Of a stretch of 64,000 bases of DNA, positions 18,687-27,588 are shown piece after piece. The DNA lies in the NCBI RefSeq assembly GCF_001425625.1, contig NZ_LMCP01000003.1, positions 1 to 64,000 of the forward strand. The letters run 5' to 3'. A program made the position numbers and the translations under genes. The notes under the pieces were generated by a model. The model was not told where the DNA came from. It searched no databases and was given only the letters and a program-made list of their open reading frames with translations. The stretch comes from Mesorhizobium sp. Root102 (GTDB taxonomy: Bacteria > Pseudomonadota > Alphaproteobacteria > Rhizobiales > Rhizobiaceae). Numbering within the stretch: position 1 is the stretch's first letter; each line of letters begins with the position of its first letter.

Positions 18687-19184
18687 TCACCTGGGAAACA
18701 GGCTGGGCAACGGCATGTGCGCCTTGACGATGGGGGACTTCAGCACCACGAAGCTGAAATACTTGTCGATGCCGATATCCATGTCGGTCAGACGCTCCAT
18801 GATCGTCTGGTACTCGCCGATGCCGGCGGTCACGAATTTCATCAGGTAGTCGTAGCCGCCCGACACGAGGTGGCATTCGATGACCTGATCGATCTTCTCC
18901 ACGACGGCGAGAAAGCGGGCGAAGTCCACCTGGCGGTGGTTCCTCAGGGTGATTTCGGTGAATACGGTCAACATCTGGCCGAGCTTGCCGATATTGACCT
19001 GTGCGGAATAGCCCTCGATGTAGCCTTCCGACTGCAATTTCTTGACCCGCATCAGGCACGGGCTTGGCGACAGATGCACCAGATCAGCCAGTTCCACATT
19101 GGTGATGCGGCCATTCTTCTGCAATTCGTGAAGAATTTTGATGTCGATCCGATCCAGTTTCACGGCTGCCTCCGCAGAACTCAT
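18687..19184 (-). CDS. Lrp/AsnC family transcriptional regulator
   Basis: 165 aa. An N-terminal winged helix (LDRIDIKILHELQKNGRITN, then ELADLVHLSPSPCLMRVKKL) is followed by a RAM domain from about residue 70, including VIECHLVSGGYDYLMKFVT. The protein likely responds to an amino acid. A perfect 15-bp palindrome lies 5 nt upstream of the ATG, consistent with autoregulation. Similar palindromes precede the divergent DAO gene at 19388, the HAD/importer operon and the GNAT operon, so this is the candidate regulator of the whole island. Confidence 0.9.
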   Translation of the reverse strand: MSSAEAAVKLDRIDIKILHELQKNGRITNVELADLVHLSPSPCLMRVKKLQSEGYIEGYSAQVNIGKLGQMLTVFTEITLRNHRQVDFARFLAVVEKIDQVIECHLVSGGYDYLMKFVTAGIGEYQTIMERLTDMDIGIDKYFSFVVLKSPIVKAHMPLPSLFPR

Positions 19185-19188
19185 GCCA

Positions 19189-19203
19189 CAGCACAAAATG
19201 CTG
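19189..19203. promoter_or_regulatory. Perfect Lrp/AsnC-type palindrome upstream of the Lrp gene
   Basis: CAGCACAAAATGCTG: arms CAGCA and TGCTG are exact inverted copies around CAAAA. Size and AT-rich centre fit a 15-bp Lrp-family box. It overlaps the ribosome-binding region of the Lrp gene, so binding would repress it. Confidence 0.55.
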
Positions 19204-19302
19204 CCTTGCCGATATCCGTCGACATTACCACAGCCCGCCTGCCTGTCCATCCGAACGGACAGTGCTTTAAAACGCATGGGCTCTCGAATTGCGCGGGCTG
19301 GT

Positions 19303-19317
19303 CGGAATATAATTCTG
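19303..19317. promoter_or_regulatory. Candidate Lrp/AsnC-type box upstream of DAO gene
   Basis: CGGAATATAATTCTG: arms CGGAA and TTCTG match the same CRGMA-N5-TKCYG symmetry with one mismatch. It lies about 70 nt upstream of the start at 19388. Confidence 0.45.
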
Positions 19318-19387
19318 CCTCAGCCTCAACTGCAGCAGCGGCTGCCTGCGCAACGCGGTAGATTGGAACTTCAAAGGTAGAGGGACC

Positions 19388-20713
19388 ATGCGCGCGCCGC
19401 TGCAGCAAATCGAGACATCCGGCGAACTGCCGCAATCCGCTGACGTGGTGGTGATCGGCGGCGGCATCGTAGGCATCTTCGCGGCGTATTACCTGGCACG
19501 GCGCGGCCTGAAGGTCGCGCTTGTCGAAAAGGGACGCGTCGGTGCCGAGCAGTCCTCGAGGAACTGGGGATGGTGCCGCCAGCAGAACCGCGACGCCCGC
19601 GAGCTGCCATTGGCAACCCGAAGCCTCGACCTGTGGGACAGCTTTGCGGCTGAAACCGGCGAAGACACCGGCTTTCGCCGCTGCGGCCTGCTCTACCTCA
19701 GCGATGACGAGGTCGAACTGGCCGGCTGGGCGCGCTGGCGTGACTTCGCCAGAACGGCCGGCGTCACCACCCATATGCTCGACGGGACAGAGGCCAGCGA
19801 GCGAGCCCGCGCCACAAGCCGAACCTGGAAGGGCGGCGTCTTCTCGCCGACCGACGGCACCGCCGATCCGTCGCGGGCCGCACCCGCTGTCGCCCGCGCC
19901 ATCGTCAAGCTCGGGAGCACCGTGCACCAGCATTGCGCCGCGCGCGGCATCGAAACCGAGGGCGGGCGCCTGAGCGGCGTGGTCACCGAAAGCGGAACGA
20001 TCCGGACCAAGGCTGCGGTGCTGGCCGGCGGCGCCTGGGCCTCTTCGTTTTGCCATCAGTTCGGTTTCCGCTTCCCGCAGGCATCGGTCCGCTCCTCCAT
20101 CCTGTCCGTCTCGCCCGGTGCGGAGGGCCTGCCGGATGCGCTGCACACGGCACGGATTTCGGCCACGCGTCGCGGCGATGGCGGCTACACGCTTGCCATA
20201 AGCGGACGCGGACGCGTGGACGTGACACCGCAGCAGCTGCGCTTCTCGTCGCAGTTCCTGCCCATGTTCCTTAAGCGGTGGCGAAGCCTCGGACCCGGCG
20301 GGCTGCAAGGCATGCGTTCGGGCCACGAAACGCTGCGGCGCTGGCGACTCGACCGGCCGACGCCGATGGAATGGATGCGCATCCTCGATCCGGTTCCCGA
20401 TCAGGCGACCATCCGCCTGACGCATGCCCGCGCGATCGAGCTGCTGCCGGCACTGCGCCAGACCAAGATCAGCGCGGCCTGGGCCGGCTATATCGACAGC
20501 ACGCCGGACGGCGTGCCCGCCATCGGCGAAATGCATTCCGTCCCAGGATTCTTCCTGGCCGCCGGATTTTCGGGACACGGCTTTGGCATCGGGCCGGGCG
20601 CCGGGCACCTCGTAGCCGATCTGATGACCGGTTCGGAACCGATCGTCGATGCTGCATCCTACCATCCGCGGCGCTTCGACGCTTCGGCCTGGGGCAAGGT
20701 CGCCGACTTCTGA
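19388..20713 (+). CDS. FAD-dependent oxidoreductase, DadA-like (D-amino acid dehydrogenase family)
   Basis: 441 aa. The N-terminal FAD motif VVVIGGGIVGIFAAYYLARR is followed by GAEQSSRNWGWCRQQNRD, an active-site region of the DAO family. The C-terminal AGFSGHGFGIGPGAGHLVAD closes the FAD site. It likely oxidises a D- or N-substituted amino acid at the inner face of the membrane. It is divergent from the Lrp gene, with a candidate Lrp box between, which fits control by amino-acid availability. It converges with the next operon. Confidence 0.86.
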   Translation: MRAPLQQIETSGELPQSADVVVIGGGIVGIFAAYYLARRGLKVALVEKGRVGAEQSSRNWGWCRQQNRDARELPLATRSLDLWDSFAAETGEDTGFRRCGLLYLSDDEVELAGWARWRDFARTAGVTTHMLDGTEASERARATSRTWKGGVFSPTDGTADPSRAAPAVARAIVKLGSTVHQHCAARGIETEGGRLSGVVTESGTIRTKAAVLAGGAWASSFCHQFGFRFPQASVRSSILSVSPGAEGLPDALHTARISATRRGDGGYTLAISGRGRVDVTPQQLRFSSQFLPMFLKRWRSLGPGGLQGMRSGHETLRRWRLDRPTPMEWMRILDPVPDQATIRLTHARAIELLPALRQTKISAAWAGYIDSTPDGVPAIGEMHSVPGFFLAAGFSGHGFGIGPGAGHLVADLMTGSEPIVDAASYHPRRFDASAWGKVADF

Positions 20714-20757
20714 GACGTGATCAATGCCGACATCCAGGCGTGGCTTTCGCAATCGCA

Positions 20758-22125
20758 TCAGCCCTCCCGAAGAAAGGCGCCAATAGGAGCCGGCCGGACA
20801 GGAGCCTGTCCGCGAAACCGGCCGACAGCATCGGGCGCGCAGCCGGCTTGCGCCGCGATGAGTTCGACGGCGCCCAACTGACAATAGCGCCCCTGGCAGC
20901 GCCCCATGCCGACGCGAGACAGCGACTTCACCCGGTTGGCCTCACCGCTGCCGAGGTCCGCGCCCTCGCGCACGGCTGCGACACTCACGCTCTCGCAGCG
21001 GCAGACGATCGCTTCGTCCGGGAGCGCCCGCACCATCGCGGCGGGCCAGGGAAAGGCGCGAGCCAGACCACGGGCAAAGCGTTCGACCCGCGCGCGCTTG
21101 CGCAGATCGGCGCTGGCGACGGGCGCCTGATATCCGAGATCTGCAAGGCACGCCGCCGCAGCAAGGCGTCCCGCGATCTCGGCGCCATCAGCCCCGAGGA
21201 GACGGAGCCCATCGCCAGCCAGGTAGACGCCGTTGCCGGCCCGACCCATCTCGTCGGTCTTCGGCAGCCATTGTTGCCATTGCTCGTCATAGCCAAAGGC
21301 GCATCCTGCCAGGTCGGCCAAATGGGTTTCGGCCCGCAGGTGCCAGCCCATGCCGATCATGTCGCAAGAGGTGTGGCACTGCCGGCCGCCAGCATCCCGC
21401 CAGCACAAGGCTGCGACACCCTGCTCATCGGCCTCGATCCGCTCCAGCGTCACGCCCGCATGATAGCGGCGACCGAGCCGCGCCCGCAGAGCCAGGCCGC
21501 GCAGCGCGACAACCGGCCGGGCGGCAAGTCCCCAAAGACCCCGCATCTGCTGTCGCCAGGAGGAGGTATCCAATACAGCCGCCACGTCCGCCCCAGCCTT
21601 TACAAGTTGGGCGCCGACCAGCGTCAGCAAAGGCCCCGATCCGATCAACACGATCCGCCGCCCCAGTGCCACGCCCTGCGCCTTGAGTGCGATCTGCGCC
21701 GCACCAAGGCTGTAGACTCCGGCATTCTGCCAGCCGGGGACCGGCGCGACGCGGTCGGACGCGCCGGTGGCAAGGATCAGGCGGTCGTAGCTGGTCACCT
21801 GCACGCCGCTCTCCCCCAGCACGTGTAGCCGGCCCTCATGCATGGCGATGACCGAGCTCGCCGCGCAATGGATGAGCCGCCCCTCTTTGGCCAGCCGGTC
21901 GAAGAGCTCATGCAGCGCGCGCGCCTTCGCAGCCTCAGACCCGTAGAGCTGCTCCGGCGTGCGGATGAACCCGTCAGGCGGAAGGCGGTAGATTTGCCCA
22001 CCAGCGCGATGCCCTTCGTCGATCACCACAGGCTGGAGCCCAGCCTCGACCAGCGTGGCGGCGGCCCTGATGCCGGCGGGACCGGCGCCCACGATCACGA
22101 TCCGTGGCGATGATGTCTCAGTCAC
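20758..22125 (-). CDS. FAD/[2Fe-2S] oxidoreductase, HcnB/opine-oxidase alpha-like
   Basis: 455 aa. The start is a GTG at 22125 that overlaps the preceding gene's TGA; the longer frame upstream is not needed. The N-terminal FAD site is IVIVGAGPAGIRAAATLVEAG with DEGHRAGGQIYR, followed by a second dinucleotide site around RRIVLIGSGPLLTLVGAQL. The C-terminal domain carries VCRCESVS and GMGRCQGRYCQ, four Cys in a BFD-like [2Fe-2S] pattern. This architecture is that of HcnB, OoxA and sarcosine-oxidase-like alpha subunits, which dehydrogenate secondary amines such as opines or glycine. It works with the small ferredoxin-like subunit encoded just upstream. Confidence 0.87.
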   Translation of the reverse strand: MTETSSPRIVIVGAGPAGIRAAATLVEAGLQPVVIDEGHRAGGQIYRLPPDGFIRTPEQLYGSEAAKARALHELFDRLAKEGRLIHCAASSVIAMHEGRLHVLGESGVQVTSYDRLILATGASDRVAPVPGWQNAGVYSLGAAQIALKAQGVALGRRIVLIGSGPLLTLVGAQLVKAGADVAAVLDTSSWRQQMRGLWGLAARPVVALRGLALRARLGRRYHAGVTLERIEADEQGVAALCWRDAGGRQCHTSCDMIGMGWHLRAETHLADLAGCAFGYDEQWQQWLPKTDEMGRAGNGVYLAGDGLRLLGADGAEIAGRLAAAACLADLGYQAPVASADLRKRARVERFARGLARAFPWPAAMVRALPDEAIVCRCESVSVAAVREGADLGSGEANRVKSLSRVGMGRCQGRYCQLGAVELIAAQAGCAPDAVGRFRGQAPVRPAPIGAFLREG

Positions 22126-22424
22126 GGCCAGCTCTCCGGTGGCGTCGTGCGTAGCCGCATGCCCTCGGTGACTGGCGTCGAACATGCCCGCAGGCGCGGC
22201 CCCTCCTCCTGCCATAACCAGCAATCCTGGCAGGCTCCCATCAGGCAAAAACCGGCGCGCCGCTCAGGCCCGAACTCGGACCATCGCAAGGCGTGTCCGG
22301 AAGCCAGCGTCGCGGTCAGCACGGTGTCGCCCGCAAGTGCAGCGCGCATCTCGCCGTCAAGAAAGAAATGCACCTCTGCCCGGTCGCGCTCGGCCAGCCG
22401 GACGATGCGGCCGGCCGTGTTCAT
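22122..22424 (-). CDS. Small [2Fe-2S]-binding subunit, HcnA/OoxC-like (Fer2_4)
   Basis: 100 aa. The motif FCLMGACQDCWLW, with a later Cys in LRACSTPV, gives the CxxxxCxxC...C cluster pattern of the Fer2_4 family. HFFLDGEMRAALAGDTVLTA is the conserved N-terminal sheet. It is linked by 4-nt overlaps on both sides to the HyuB gene (ATGA) and the FAD subunit gene (GTGA), so the three products are probably made in fixed ratio. It is predicted to shuttle electrons within a heteromeric amine dehydrogenase. Confidence 0.87.
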   Translation of the reverse strand: MNTAGRIVRLAERDRAEVHFFLDGEMRAALAGDTVLTATLASGHALRWSEFGPERRAGFCLMGACQDCWLWQEEGPRLRACSTPVTEGMRLRTTPPESWP

Positions 22425-24412
22425 TCCGCTGCCTCCCGTATCGGGCGGGGACGTGGCAATTCGGGGAACCGTTCGCAGACCGCATCGAATGCCGCCTGGA
22501 CGCCTTCTGGCCCCGAGCGCCCCTTCATGCGACGGAAAATCTCCGTCTTGGCGAAGAACCGCCAATGGATGGGCAAGGCGTCCAGCACGGCGTGGAGGCG
22601 GTCATAGGCCGCCGGCGTCCACTGCGTCTCGTAAACTTCGCGCTCTGGACCGAAATGGAAATGGCCGGCCGATGGCTCCTTGCCTGCGCGCAGCAGGTTA
22701 GTCGCCTGTTCATCGATCTCGCCGCCGCGGATGACAACGCCGTAGTCGCGTTCGGCCGCTGCCGGCGAGATATAGCCGCGCCGCGCGTCCTGCGCGACCC
22801 GCCAAGGCTCGCGCTGATGCGGATCGCCGCGCCCACCGCCTCCGGCGGAGCGGATTTCGAGCATGTCGCCGGGCTGCAGGACGGCGGTGTCGATGTTGCC
22901 CAGCCGCCGCTCGTGCGCGGTCCCCGGATTGACAACCATGTCCGACAAGCCCGCCGCCTTGCCGCCCAGCACGCCCCAGGGCCGGAAGAAGCTGCGGTCG
23001 CGGTTGCGCGCCGTGATCCGGGAGTCCGGCGCGAAGACGCGGAAGGCCATCTCGGTTGCCAGCCCGCCGCGCCAGCGGCCCGCTCCACCGCTATCCCGGG
23101 CGAGCCCGTATCTCACGAATTCGACCGGAGTCTCGGTTTCGGTAATCTCGATCGGCGTGTTCTTGAGATAGGCGGCATCGGCGCCCGATCCGTTGGTGCC
23201 GTCGCGATGCGGCATCGCGCCGCCGCCGCCCACCACGGGGTTCACCGCAGCGATGACGGTCCGGCTGGTGCGCTCGTCCGTCGTCATGACGTTGACGATG
23301 CAATTGTTGCCGGCCGGAGCAGCAGGCAGGCGCTCCGGAACCGCTTGCGAAAAGGCGCCGAAGATGACCGATCGCAGGCGGGCGCAGGTGAGCGAGCGCA
23401 TGCCCACGGCGGCGGGATAGACCGGGTTCAGCACCGAACCTTGAGGGGTGATGCAGGTGAAGGGCCGGGTGAGGCCCGTGTTGAGCAGGATCTTCGGGTT
23501 GAGCGTATAGAGTACATAGTAGACGCCGACGAGCAGCATGGTGTGGCGCGGGTCACCGCCCGAGGGCACGTTGAGCGAGGAGCCGAGCTGCGGATCGGAA
23601 CCGGTGAAGTCGAGCACGGCCTCGTCGCCCTTGATCGTCAGCCTCAACTTCAGCCGGCAGGGATTGGCCTCCACTGAATCCTCGTCGGCATAGTCAGCGA
23701 ATTGCCATGTGCCGTCGGGCATGGAGCGCAGCACGTCGTGCGCCTGCGCCTCCGCATGGTCGAGAAGCGCGGCAACGCCTTCGACGAAGCCGGCCTTGCC
23801 GAACTTCCGCACCATCGCCTGGATCTTGCGCTCGCCGGTGTTGAGCGCGCCGACCAGCGCCTTGATGTCGCCGATGTTGAGATCTGGCTTGCGCACATTG
23901 GTGCTCATGATCCGCAGGATCATCTCGTCGAAGACGCCCTCATTCACGAGCTTCATGGGCGGAAAGCGGATGCCTTCCTGATGGATTTCGGTCAGCGCCC
24001 GGCTGAGCGAAGCTGGCACCGCACCGCCCATGTCGGTGTTGTGGATGTGCCCTCCGGTCCAGGCGACGATTTCGTCATCGACGAAGACCGGCTTCCACAG
24101 ATGCGTGTCGGGCGCGTGGGTGGCAACGTGGCCGGAATAGGGATCGTTGGTGAAGGCAACATCGCCCGGACGGTAGTCGTCCACCATCGCGATCGCGCAG
24201 CGATACGAAAGCCCGGGATACCAGGTGGCGCCAAGTTCCATCGGGACGGCGAAGGTTGCCCCCGAACGGTCCATCAGCATCACGGTGAAGTCCTGCGTCT
24301 CCTTGACGAAGGCAGAGTGCGCGGTGCGGTGCAGCGTGTGGGCCATGTTCTCGGCGGCCGCGCGGGCATGGTTAGCCAGAACCTGCAGTTTTGTCCGGTC
24401 AAACAAAGGCAT
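22421..24412 (-). CDS. hyuB: Hydantoinase B/5-oxoprolinase family protein (HyuB)
   Basis: 663 aa starting MPLFDRTKLQ. Family landmarks are KETQDFTVMLMDRSG, DVAFTNDPYSGHVATHAPD, WTGGHIHNTDMGG, LNVPSGGDPRHTM and the C-terminal RSAGGGGRGDP. HyuB subunits act with HyuA in ATP-dependent opening of hydantoin or 5-oxoproline rings, and are related to acetone and acetophenone carboxylases. Its ATG overlaps the HyuA stop by 1 nt. The specific substrate cannot be read from sequence. Being in one operon with an opine-oxidase-like pair is unusual and suggests a cyclic or N-substituted amino compound. Confidence 0.9.
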   Translation of the reverse strand: MPLFDRTKLQVLANHARAAAENMAHTLHRTAHSAFVKETQDFTVMLMDRSGATFAVPMELGATWYPGLSYRCAIAMVDDYRPGDVAFTNDPYSGHVATHAPDTHLWKPVFVDDEIVAWTGGHIHNTDMGGAVPASLSRALTEIHQEGIRFPPMKLVNEGVFDEMILRIMSTNVRKPDLNIGDIKALVGALNTGERKIQAMVRKFGKAGFVEGVAALLDHAEAQAHDVLRSMPDGTWQFADYADEDSVEANPCRLKLRLTIKGDEAVLDFTGSDPQLGSSLNVPSGGDPRHTMLLVGVYYVLYTLNPKILLNTGLTRPFTCITPQGSVLNPVYPAAVGMRSLTCARLRSVIFGAFSQAVPERLPAAPAGNNCIVNVMTTDERTSRTVIAAVNPVVGGGGAMPHRDGTNGSGADAAYLKNTPIEITETETPVEFVRYGLARDSGGAGRWRGGLATEMAFRVFAPDSRITARNRDRSFFRPWGVLGGKAAGLSDMVVNPGTAHERRLGNIDTAVLQPGDMLEIRSAGGGGRGDPHQREPWRVAQDARRGYISPAAAERDYGVVIRGGEIDEQATNLLRAGKEPSAGHFHFGPEREVYETQWTPAAYDRLHAVLDALPIHWRFFAKTEIFRRMKGRSGPEGVQAAFDAVCERFPELPRPRPIREAAE

Positions 24413-26490
24413 CACTCCGGGAAGGTTAGCAAAAGGTTGAGATGGCGGTCGACGCTTGCTTGCGCGCCTGCGGGAATAGCAAAGGTGGTGTCTTCCTGTA
24501 CGACCACAGCAGGCCCGTGGAACGTGCTGCCCGGAGCGAGGGTCTGCCGGTCGTGGAGGTCGATGGTCTCGACATTCACGCCCGTATAGACCGAGAGCCG
24601 GCGCGCCGGAATGGCCGGGGCGGCGATCACGTCGATCTCGGGGAAGGAGAGTTTCGGCCCCGCGCCTACGGCGGAGAGCCGGACATTCACAAGTTCGATC
24701 GTGCCATACGGGTCGTGGAAATCGTAGAGGCGTTGATGGGTGAGGTGGAAGGCGTCCGCGATGGCAGCAGCGTTGCCGTTCGCCAGCCATTCCGGCGAAA
24801 GGACGACCTCGATTTCATAGCTCTGCCCGATGTAGCGCATGTCGCACGATAGATTGAATTGCGCGGCCGCGTTGTGCCCCTGCGCCACCAGCCAATCGCG
24901 GCCCTCTTGCGCGAGGGTCTCGAACGCCTCGCGGATTGCGGGTAGCGATGTGCCCGATAACGGGCTGAACATGGTGCGAATGAAATCGCCGCGCAGATCC
25001 GCCACCAGCCCGCCAAGCGCCGACACCACGCCGGGGCGGCGGGGCGCCATGACGCGCTTCATCCCGAGTTCGCGGGCAAGAAAGGCGCCAAGCATCGGGC
25101 CGCCGCCGCCAAAGGGCATCAGCGTGAAATCGCGCAAGTCGACGCCGGCGCGCGAGGCCAGTTTCTCGACCTCGACGAACATCTCCGACACCGCGATGTC
25201 GAGGATCGCCTGCGCGGTCTGCTCGACCGGGCGGCCGAGCCGGGCGGCAAGCTCGCCGACCGCGCGCTGCGCCAGTCCGGTATCGATGCTGAGCTGGCCA
25301 TAGGCCATCTCGCTGTGGCCGAGCCATCCGCACACCACCATGGCGTCCGTCACCGTCGCGCGTTCGCCACCACGGCCGTAGCATGCCGGTCCTGGCGTCG
25401 AGCCGGCCGACTCCGGCCCCACCCGCAGCACACCTTGCGCATCGACACTGGCGATCGAACCGCCGCCGACGCCGATCGAGCTCACCGAAACGGAGGGGAT
25501 ATGGAGCGGAAATTCGCCGATCAGTTCGCCGGTGCCGAACTGCGGCTTGCCGTCGATGATGAGCGCGAAGTCGGCCGAGGTGCCGCCGATGTCGAGGGTA
25601 AGGATCCTGTCTTCGCCTGCCTGACGCGCTAACCACGAGGCGCCGATGACGCCGGAAGCCGTTCCTGAAAGCAGCATGTTGACGCAGGCGTGTTTGCCTT
25701 CGGCAGCGTTCATCAGCCCGCCGTTCGATTTCGTCAGCATGGGGCGGGCCGGCACGCCTTGGCCCTTCAGCCGCTCTTCCAGCGCCGTCAGATAGCCAGA
25801 GACACGCGGATGGACATAGCCGTTGAGAATGGCGGTGGAGCTGCGCTCGTATTCGCGAATGACCGGCCACACCTCGGCCGAGCAAAAGACGAAGAGCTCG
25901 GGCGCAAGATGCGCTATCGCTGCCTTCACGGAGGCTTCCTGCACGGCATTGCGCCAGGAATGGAGGAAGGACACGATGATCCCTTGCGCTCCATTCGCTT
26001 TCGCCACTGCCACCGCCCTCTCCACCGCCGCCATGTCCGGCGCCCGGGATTCGCTGCCATCGGCACGCATGCGGACCGGAATGCCGAACACCATGTCGCG
26101 CGGGATCAACGGGTCCGGCCGCGAGCAGAACAGCGAATACATGTCCGGCATGCGAAGCCTTGCGAGTTCGATAACGTCCTCGAAGCCGGCATTGGTGAAC
26201 AGGGCCAGCGGCGCGCCCTTGCGCTGGATGATCGTGTTGATGCCGACGGTCGTGCCGTGCACGAAGCGCGTCATATGGGCAGGGTCAAAACCTTCGCGCT
26301 CGGCCAGCAGGGTGAGACCGGTCATCAGTTCGGCGCCCGGATCTTCCGGCGTCGTCAGCACCTTTAGCGATGCGAGGCGTCCGGAATTCGCTTCGAGCGC
26401 GCAGAAATCGATGAATGTCCCACCGATATCGACGCCGACCTTCCAGTCGGCCTCGTTCTGCGCCTCATCTGCCGTGATGACACCATCCAT
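24412..26490 (-). CDS. hyuA: Hydantoinase A/5-oxoprolinase family protein (HyuA)
   Basis: 692 aa from the ATG at 26490, with AGGAAGGG about 8 nt upstream. ASKHA-type phosphate-binding segments are present: VGVDIGGTFIDFCALE at the N-terminus, RFVHGTTVGINTIIQRKGA, LTLDIGGTSADFALIIDG and VGGGSIASVDAQG. These are the ATP-site signatures of HyuA/acetone carboxylase beta-type subunits. With HyuB it forms an ATP-dependent amidohydrolase or carboxylase. It is the first gene of a four-gene operon whose promoter region carries an ATAAG-N5-CTTAT palindrome shared with the other LysR-facing promoter. Confidence 0.9.
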   Translation of the reverse strand: MDGVITADEAQNEADWKVGVDIGGTFIDFCALEANSGRLASLKVLTTPEDPGAELMTGLTLLAEREGFDPAHMTRFVHGTTVGINTIIQRKGAPLALFTNAGFEDVIELARLRMPDMYSLFCSRPDPLIPRDMVFGIPVRMRADGSESRAPDMAAVERAVAVAKANGAQGIIVSFLHSWRNAVQEASVKAAIAHLAPELFVFCSAEVWPVIREYERSSTAILNGYVHPRVSGYLTALEERLKGQGVPARPMLTKSNGGLMNAAEGKHACVNMLLSGTASGVIGASWLARQAGEDRILTLDIGGTSADFALIIDGKPQFGTGELIGEFPLHIPSVSVSSIGVGGGSIASVDAQGVLRVGPESAGSTPGPACYGRGGERATVTDAMVVCGWLGHSEMAYGQLSIDTGLAQRAVGELAARLGRPVEQTAQAILDIAVSEMFVEVEKLASRAGVDLRDFTLMPFGGGGPMLGAFLARELGMKRVMAPRRPGVVSALGGLVADLRGDFIRTMFSPLSGTSLPAIREAFETLAQEGRDWLVAQGHNAAAQFNLSCDMRYIGQSYEIEVVLSPEWLANGNAAAIADAFHLTHQRLYDFHDPYGTIELVNVRLSAVGAGPKLSFPEIDVIAAPAIPARRLSVYTGVNVETIDLHDRQTLAPGSTFHGPAVVVQEDTTFAIPAGAQASVDRHLNLLLTFPE

Positions 26491-26568
26491 GATGCGTCCC
26501 TTCCTGTCTGCCAAGCAAAACTGGCACGACCGGATGGTGCAGGTCCAAGACGTATGACGGGCAAGGAT

Positions 26569-26583
26569 ATAAGTCCTGCTTAT
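26569..26583. promoter_or_regulatory. Candidate LysR-type operator upstream of hyuA
   Basis: ATAAGTCCTGCTTAT is a perfect inverted repeat (ATAAG-N5-CTTAT) with the T-N11-A form of LysR boxes. It lies about 80 nt upstream of the hyuA start and overlaps the last codons of the LysR gene. The same motif is at 27495-27509. Confidence 0.5.
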
Positions 26584-27485
26584 GCTTTCACGCGATGCTC
26601 ATTCAGGACGGCGGCACAGGCCGCGCGGATCTCATCGCGCATCATCTCATCGGCGCGTGAAAGGGCCCGCGTCCGCGAGGTGAGAAGCGCGATCGGAAAT
26701 TCCGGCCCTGCCGTCAGCGGCCTGACCGCAAGCCCGGCAAACTGATGCCAAGGCAACAGCGCGTCGACCAAGCCGATGCCCAGACCGGCCTGGACAAAAC
26801 CAACCGCGGAGATGGATACGTCGATCTCGAGCGACGGCGAAAGCGCCACACCTTGCGCGCGGGCAGCGTGGGCCAGTTCGTCGGCGGGGCGGGTGTTGCC
26901 GCGATATGATATCAGCTCCTCCCCGACGAGGTCGGCGAGCGTCAGTTCGGCTTTCTTTTGCAGCGCGTGCCCGGCGGGCAGCAGGCATGCGAAGCCGACG
27001 CTGCCGATCACCTCCGCCTCGATATCCGGAGGGAGCCGGTCGTCCATAGCCACGCCAAGGCTGGCGTCGCCCGCACGCAGCATGTCGACGATGGCGGCGA
27101 TCGGCGCGCTATGAGCACGCAACATGATGTTGGGGTGCAGGGCCCGGAATTTGGTGAACGCATGCGGCAAGATAGCCATGGCTGGCGGTGGTGAGGCGGC
27201 GACCCGCACCAGCCCTGCCCGACCCAGGCGTAGATCGGTGGTCTTGCGGCGCAAGCCTTCAAGGCCCGCCGACAACCTCTCGGCATCGGGAAAGATCTCG
27301 AGCGCCTCCGGGGTCGGTCGCAACCGGCCTTTCACCCGCTCGAACAGAGTGAAGCCGAGTTCGTCCTCGGCGTGGAGTAGGATCTGGCTGAGCGCGGGCT
27401 GGGAAATGTTCAGCATCCGCGCCGCGGCAGTCACGGTGCCCGCTCGCATGACGGCGATGAACACTTCGAGCTGCCGGGCCCGCAT
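26580..27485 (-). CDS. LysR-family transcriptional regulator
   Basis: 301 aa from the ATG at 27485, with GGAG 5 nt before it. An N-terminal helix-turn-helix (RQLEVFIAVMRAGTVTAAAR, then ISQPALSQILLHAEDELG and LFERVKGRLRPT) is followed by a LysR_substrate domain from about residue 90. It lies between the hyuAB operon (same strand, downstream) and the divergent flavoprotein gene at 27589. Near-identical palindromes before both targets suggest it activates both in response to their substrate. Confidence 0.9.
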   Translation of the reverse strand: MRARQLEVFIAVMRAGTVTAAARMLNISQPALSQILLHAEDELGFTLFERVKGRLRPTPEALEIFPDAERLSAGLEGLRRKTTDLRLGRAGLVRVAASPPPAMAILPHAFTKFRALHPNIMLRAHSAPIAAIVDMLRAGDASLGVAMDDRLPPDIEAEVIGSVGFACLLPAGHALQKKAELTLADLVGEELISYRGNTRPADELAHAARAQGVALSPSLEIDVSISAVGFVQAGLGIGLVDALLPWHQFAGLAVRPLTAGPEFPIALLTSRTRALSRADEMMRDEIRAACAAVLNEHRVKA

Positions 27486-27494
27486 TGCCACTCC

Positions 27495-27509
27495 ATAGGT
27501 AAAGCTTAT
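27495..27509. promoter_or_regulatory. Candidate LysR-type operator in divergent promoter
   Basis: ATAGGTAAAGCTTAT: arms ATAGG and CTTAT, the same spacing and nearly the same arms as 26569-26583, and extended to CCATA...TATGG. It lies between the LysR start and the flavoprotein gene, the classical autoregulatory position. Confidence 0.5.
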
Positions 27510-27588
27510 GGCTTCTGTCTAAACCCATCTTTGACGCAATACCGTCGCGCGGACAAGATTGGTCAAGGATTCAATGCAAGAGGGCGCC

